A stretch of 64,000 nucleotides of DNA, from NCBI GenBank assembly GCA_002633005.1, contig NMRA01000039.1:489225-553224 (forward strand), given 5' to 3'. Source of the DNA: Phoronis australis (taxonomy: Eukaryota; Phoronida; Phoronidae). Below the pieces are notes generated by a model. That model had not been told where the DNA came from and ran no database searches. It worked only from the letters and a program-made list of their open reading frames with translations. A program made the position numbers and the translations under genes. Positions 60,301 to 64,000 of this stretch are shown piece after piece; position 1 is the first letter of the stretch, and every line of letters begins with the position of its first letter.

Positions 60301-63300
60301 CAAACAACCCAGGGCCTCCAGTATGCCGGAATCACAATCTCGCGAAAGTCTCGTTTTTTGAAACTATCGTCATGTAAATGAGTGTGGTAATATTTCATCG
60401 TTACCGTAATGAAACAAGGCACAGTTTTTATTATTTGTTTATTTCACTATCAACTAACAATTGCATAATATTTGAAATGTCTTGGGTTTTCTGTATGTTA
60501 ACACTTGTTTTTTAGTTTATCAGCTGTAGTGTTTTCTTTAAAACCACAATGTGTTTACAAATTGTTTCTTTTCCTGATTATACTTGTTCACACAGTTCTC
60601 CAGGAAGTCATAAGGTGGCGCTTACTACTAATTTAAATATTCACGATTTTAATGAGACATGGCATCTTTCATGGTCATTTTTAACTTTGGTCCACTCTTT
60701 CAGGAGTTTGACTCAGTGATAAGGTCAAGCCATGACCTTGTGTTTGATGACCCAATCCGAGGTTTGTTCGACAGTATAATGAAACGACAGCGAGAGCTAC
60801 AATATGGGAATGCCTTACAGAACGGTGTGTTGACGATCTAAACCTGCTATGAATCTACCTTCCATAAATTTAGCCTACTACTGATTACACAACCTACGGC
60901 TATACAGTGTTTTCCACAGCAGAAAATTCAAGTAAAGCCAGAGTTATAAACTTCATGTCCTTGTTCAAAAGTCCATGTAGATACTATTAGGAGTTTATGT
61001 GTTAAGTTTTGGAATAAATCAACTGAACTGATACCAAAAATCCAAAATGTCCTAATTTGCTTACGGAATGACTAATCTCTCCCAATACTTCAAACTGGTT
61101 GCATGCGTTTTGGAACTTAATGCAAGCACGTCAAACTCGTCCCACAAAATTCAAACTTGATGGAGTGACAAGTCAAAAACAGATTGTGGAGATCAGTGCT
61201 ACAAACTTGGGACCATAACCACCAAACTTTACTCAAAACTGTANTTTTCGCTAGGACGTCTACTTTTCGAGTTATTTGAGATTTTCTGATAACGCTGTTC
61301 CTTTGTTGAGCGCTCTTGCTGCATTGATTTTGGTTTATCTTCTATTGAACTAGACTGTAGCCTATTTCTTATTGATTTATGACATCTAAGTTCGTCATAT
61401 GAATGTTGTGATGTTGTTCATCATCGCCACCACCGTCATCATATTCGTCATCATCGTCATCATCTTCGTAATCATCCTTTTTTTTTCGCACGATACAGGT
61501 CGCAATTTTCGTCCGATCATCACGAAATTTACACATAACACGTACTTCCGGAAGTACTGGAAGCCTATTGTTTTTCGTCAAAATCGGATCCAAGATGGCG
61601 GCTGTGGTGGCCATTTTGTTTCCATTTAAAGGTTCAAATGCTTCTGGAGGCTACAATTTTTTACGTAAAAGGCTAAGAATCGGCACAGTAAATGGACCGG
61701 AAGTTTGCTACAAGTAAACCGGAAATTGTTTACTTCCGATTAACGATGGCGGAAATATCGGCGATCGCGCATGCGCACCTCGATTTTGGCCTAAAAACGT
61801 TTTCTCCTCTAGAGGGCGTATTATAAGACAAATTTCTTCGAATTTTTACAGGTATTAGTTTCTTGTAACATGCTATTATACTGACCCAAAAAACCGGAAG
61901 TTGCTTTCAAGATGGCGGATCTGGCGCATGTTGACCCATTTTCAGTCGTGCTGGAGTGCGATTTTAAACGGGAAGAGAAAAAGACGTGATTTTTTGCATG
62001 TGGATTCTTTAAAGTATATTCTTACAAATGGCCTGTAACAATTTTTTTCTCAGACTTACCGTTTTCGAGATATTTGACTTTGAATTTCTTAAAAATAACG
62101 CAAAACTTCATTTTTTTCAAAAAATTTACGGAATTAGGCGATACCATCAGTTTAGATAGAATTTTGAACGGGCTTTCAGAAGATGTTTTCCATTTTTCGT
62201 TAGGACGTCTACTTTTCGAGTTATTCGAGATTTTCTGATAACGCTGTTCCTTTGTTGAGCGATCTGGCTGTATTGATGTTGGTTTATCTTCTATTGAACT
62301 AGACTGTAGCCTATTTCTTATTGATTTATGACATCTAAGTTCGTCATATGAATGTTGTGATGTTGTTCATCATCGCCACCACCATCATCATATTCGTCAT
62401 CATCGTCATCATCTTCGTCATCATCTCCGTTGTTACAGTATCTTTTCGTTAATTTCGCCAAGTGTCGCACAAGACTGTATCCTTTTTCTTACTGATTTCG
62501 GACTTATACGTTCGTCATGTGTATGTCATTATTACTTCTTTTGTTCATCCTCGCCACCATCGAAGTCATATTCGTCATCTTCGTCATCATCTTTATCGTC
62601 ATCTTTGTGGTTAATTTCGCCAAGGTTCGCTCCTCGGAGCGCTATCATTTGTTTATTTCACTATCGACTAACAATTGCGTAATATTTGAAATGTTTTGGG
62701 TTTTCTGTATGTTAACACTTGTTTTTTAGTTTATCAGCTGTAGTGTTTTCTTTAAAACCACAATTTATTTATAAATTGTTTCTTTTCCTGATTATACTTG
62801 TACACACAGTTCTCTTGGAAGTCATAAGGTGGCGCTTACTACTAATTTATATATTCACGATTTTAATGAGACATGGCATCTTTCATGGTCATTTTTAACT
62901 TTGGTCCACTCTTTCAGGAGTTTGACTCAGTGATAAGGTCAAGCCATGACCTTGTGTTTGATGACCCAATCCGAGGTTTGTTCGACAGTATAATGAAACG
63001 AATCTAAACCTGCTATGAATCTACCTTCCATAAATTTAGCCTACTACTGATTACACAACCTACGGCTATACAGTGTTTTCCACAGCAGAAAATTCAAGTG
63101 CAGCCAGAGTTATAAACTTTATGTCCTTGTTCAAAAGTCCATGTAGATACTGTTAGGAGTTTATGTGTTAAGTTTTGGAATAAATCAACTGAACTGGTAC
63201 CAAAAATCCAAAATGTCCTAATTTGCTTACGGAATGACTAATCTCTCCCAATACTTCAAACTGGTTGCATGGGTTTTGGAACTTAATGCAAGCAAGTCAA

Positions 63301-63838
63301 ACTCGTCCCACAAAATTCAAACTTGATGGAGCGACAAGTCAAAAACAGATTGTGGAGTTCAGTGCTACAAACTTGGGACCATAACCGCCAAACTTTACTC
63401 GAAACTGTACTCTGATAGCAAATTGCATGCCAAGCTTCAAGTAATTTTTTCGAACTTCTCACGACACGATTGGTCAACTTTTAGCCTCGTCTTCATTAGT
63501 GTTCTGTGGTCAGGGTCTTCAATCTCTGCTTGTTCACTTCTCGGATGAGAATTAGTTTCTGGGTTTGAAAGAACTGACAATGAGTTCTTCTTCAGACAAA
63601 GCGCGTCACGTAATATGATCCTGTGTTAAGCCATATTGATGAACCTGTTTTCAACGAATAATGATTGGTCACCATCTTTCTAAGCCTGGACATTACCTCC
63701 AATAGAGCCGTCCCCGATTACACAGCGATAGAACTCTCCTTCGTTCCGGAGATAAGAAAGTACCGGANTAGACGTCTAGCTGAGAAGAGGCACCTTAAGG
63801 TTGAGAAAGACAAAAAGAAGAAGAAGAAAGCACTATAA
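51158..63838 (+). CDS. NHEJ1: NHEJ1/XLF, non-homologous end-joining factor 1, seven coding exons; last exon split by assembly insert
   Basis: XLF forms filaments with XRCC4, supports DNA ligase IV and binds Ku to join double-strand breaks in the nucleus. Seen: exons 51,161-51,340, 51,986-52,171, 52,491-52,629, 53,702-53,763, 55,095-55,215, 56,837-56,943, and a last exon read from 57,673-57,745 and 63,810-63,838, together 298 residues in one frame (human 299). Head-domain matches include VSWTDMMSVWTESV (human VSDLQQVWHEQV) and DLSGIPFGWRFQC (ELSGLPFYWNFHC). The stalk matches too: DVEIEDYQMQG (DLEIQDYQESG) and RIKTKPFDET (RLKTEPFEEN). The tail is acidic/basic and ends KKKKKKAL. The 6-kb block 57,746-63,768 inside the last exon is treated as an assembly insertion. 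Confidence 0.93.
51986..52171 (+). CDS. NHEJ1: NHEJ1 coding exon 2 (head domain)
   Basis: 62 codons, TLNPGIEVPVDTLLTHLEAN through DLSGIPFGWRFQC. The residue aligned with human Leu115, which locks XRCC4 to XLF, is Ile here. Acceptor GTTTCAG, donor CAG/GTTTG. Confidence 0.93.
52491..52629 (+). CDS. NHEJ1: NHEJ1 coding exon 3 (start of coiled-coil stalk)
   Basis: 139 nt; FIHPLMIMTAELYRRQAFLV matches the human [20 protein letters not shown] stalk, followed by KDVEIEDYQ. A second version lies at 58,012-58,150, differing by Tyr to Cys in the ELYRR motif and by silent changes. Confidence 0.94.
52901..53578. repeat. Copy of repeat family R1 in NHEJ1 intron 3
   Basis: Begins CTTAAGGTCATGTTGGAGC and ends TTTCTACTTTCAAAATACGT. 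Longest copy seen (about 680 bp). The alternative version is at 58,523-59,171. Confidence 0.7.
53702..53763 (+). CDS. NHEJ1: NHEJ1 coding exon 4
   Basis: 62 nt; KRIKTKPFDETEFADSMLKS corresponds to the human DRLKTEPFEENSFLEQFM. A second version is at 59,279-59,340. Confidence 0.92.
53764..55094. other. NHEJ1 intron 4
   Basis: No gene recognised. Open frames at about 53,863-54,099 and 54,141-54,347 recur in the alternative block only because the whole intron does; they have no family match. Confidence 0.6.
55095..55215 (+). CDS. NHEJ1: NHEJ1 coding exon 5, with read-through stop
   Basis: 121 nt, EFDSVIRSSHDLVFDDPIRG and on to ELQYGNALQN, donor AACG/GTGTG. If that donor is not used, the frame adds GVLTI and stops at 55,232, with AATAAA at 55,404. 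Versions at 60,704-60,824 (identical) and 62,918 (broken). Confidence 0.82.
55216..56836. other. NHEJ1 intron 5
   Basis: Holds the AATAAA at 55,404-55,409 behind the exon 5 read-through stop. A related pair of 60-80-bp segments (GGAACATTCT...GTAAACAAATTA) occurs at about 56,480-56,615. No gene seen. Confidence 0.6.
56837..56943 (+). CDS. NHEJ1: NHEJ1 coding exon 6 (flexible tail)
   Basis: 107 nt, acceptor TTTTCCAG, donor GAG/GTATG. VDDNMDVPTDVSAGAVSAPP and PKKSDDNLLTE fit the disordered low-complexity tail of XLF. Phase agrees with exons 5 and 7. Confidence 0.8.
56944..57672. other. NHEJ1 intron 6
   Basis: AT-rich, nothing recognised. Confidence 0.5.
57673..57745 (+). CDS. NHEJ1: NHEJ1 coding exon 7, first part (cut by N)
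   Basis: DEERERREALNRRLAEKRHL then KVEK, ending at the N at 57,746. The last 41 bp recur at 63,769-63,809, where the exon continues to its stop, showing that both pieces belong to one exon. Confidence 0.88.
58012..58150 (+). other. NHEJ1: Second version of NHEJ1 exon 3
   Basis: 139 nt with the same splice borders as 52,491-52,629. One amino-acid change (Tyr to Cys in ELYRR) and silent differences: allele-like divergence. Confidence 0.85.
59279..59340 (+). other. NHEJ1: Second version of NHEJ1 exon 4
   Basis: 62 nt, same borders as 53,702-53,763; the protein sequence is unchanged (GAT/GAC difference only). Confidence 0.85.
60704..60824 (+). other. NHEJ1: Second version of NHEJ1 exon 5
   Basis: Identical to 55,095-55,215, including donor, read-through stop and the downstream AATAAA (about 61,012). 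Confidence 0.85.
61245..62640. repeat. Repeat with (CATCATCGT)n tracts, about 230-bp internal duplication and promoter-like motifs
   Basis: A 230-bp stretch (61,245-61,485) is repeated at about 62,195-62,425, and a more diverged version follows at about 62,450-62,630. Between them lie ETS (CCGGAAGT), YY1 (AAGATGGCGG) and NRF1 (GCGCATGCGCA) type motifs. It replaces normal intron 4 sequence upstream of the third exon 5 version and has no N at its right border. Confidence 0.7.
62918..63007 (+). pseudogene. NHEJ1: Third version of NHEJ1 exon 5, with 48-bp deletion removing the donor
   Basis: Matches exon 5 up to the ATGAAACGA codons; then 48 bp including the donor are missing, so the frame runs into ATC TAA at 63,005-63,007. 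AATAAA is kept at about 63,178. It could be a real deletion allele, a paralogue or an assembly error. Confidence 0.75.
63769..63838 (+). CDS. NHEJ1: NHEJ1 coding exon 7, end with stop codon
   Basis: Repeats the 41 bp before the N at 57,746, then adds DKKKKKKAL and TAA at 63,836. In vertebrate XLF the C-terminus is a basic Ku-binding motif with a conserved Phe near the end; here the basic run is present and the Phe is absent. Confidence 0.88.
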
Positions 63839-64000
63839 TCAAACTATTAGTTTATTCAGCCTTATTTGACCATTATAAGCACACTTTACTTATGCTGAAT
63901 ACTAAATAAGATTAAAAAATAACCTTCAGCTAAGCATACGGCTAAAAATTTGTTGAAGAGGGTAAACACCTGTGATGTTGGCACACGGGTGTGATCCGGA
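63839..64000. other. NHEJ1 3' flank
   Basis: 3' UTR or downstream sequence, AT-rich. No canonical AATAAA is seen before the window ends. Confidence 0.5.

Larger units (their letters stand above)
57746..63768. other. Probable assembly insertion: alternative versions of NHEJ1 introns 2-5 bounded by single Ns
   Basis: Starts and ends with N inside one coding exon. 57,747-61,243 repeats 52,227-55,663 with a few percent differences in the left part and near identity in the right part; 62,650-63,767 repeats about 54,830-55,993 with its own differences. Further Ns at 58,359, 59,531 and 61,244 each mark a join, two of them followed by a local repeat of the preceding sequence. Removing the block restores a standard-length XLF. 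Confidence 0.85.

Noticed and set aside
61399-61629. Ile/Val-rich frames and a poly-Asp frame at 61,369-61,629 and 62,517-62,729
   Set aside because: Translations of (CATCATCGT)n simple repeats.
1-64000. CRISPR array, prophage, operon or bacterial defence system
   Set aside because: The window is intron-bearing animal DNA; the tandem repeats lack spacer structure and no such genes are present.

Overview
This is animal nuclear DNA. Genes are split by introns with GT/AG borders, the background is AT-rich, and short transposon-derived repeats are dense. Three conserved animal genes are recognised from their proteins: a BAZ2-type chromatin remodelling subunit, a gamma-glutamylamine cyclotransferase (GGACT) and the DNA end-joining factor NHEJ1/XLF. 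The gene set and the heterozygous-looking duplicated blocks suit a marine invertebrate, perhaps a deuterostome such as an echinoderm or hemichordate. The species cannot be fixed from the sequence alone.

Layout. (1) About 78-36,140, minus strand: 5' two thirds of a BAZ2A/BAZ2B (toutatis-like) gene. Fifteen coding exons (78-19,815) join in one uninterrupted frame of 827 codons, covering the N-terminal region, an AT-hook, a Ser/acidic stretch, the MBD-like TAM domain and the start of a charged coiled coil. The DDT, PHD and bromodomain exons lie beyond the left edge. A probable non-coding first exon sits near 36.05-36.15 kb, giving a 16-kb first intron full of repeats. (2) 36.15-42.87 kb: gene-free, with a 47-bp minisatellite and a degenerate array of about 400-bp units carrying CTCF-like cores. 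(3) 42,876-46,437, minus strand: GGACT, with one 5' coding exon followed by two different, complete 3' terminal exons. (4) 46.44-51.16 kb: gene-free, with tRNA-derived SINE-like pieces, a strong hairpin and probably the divergent promoters of GGACT and NHEJ1. (5) 51,158-63,838, plus strand: NHEJ1, seven coding exons giving 298 residues (human XLF has 299). Its last exon is split by a 6-kb block (57,746-63,768) bounded by single Ns, which holds second and third versions of introns 2-5 and their exons. This is best explained as alternative haplotype sequence inserted by the assembler.

The three genes are not a functional cluster: BAZ2 acts in chromatin, GGACT in breakdown of transglutaminase crosslinks, and NHEJ1 in double-strand break repair. 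I found no CRISPR array, operon, rRNA or intact transposase gene. The observations most worth following are the paired GGACT terminal exons, the assembly structure and isoform signals of NHEJ1, a 420-bp two-copy sequence with codon-like substitution in the BAZ2 first intron, and a repeat at 61.2-62.6 kb packed with housekeeping-promoter motifs.
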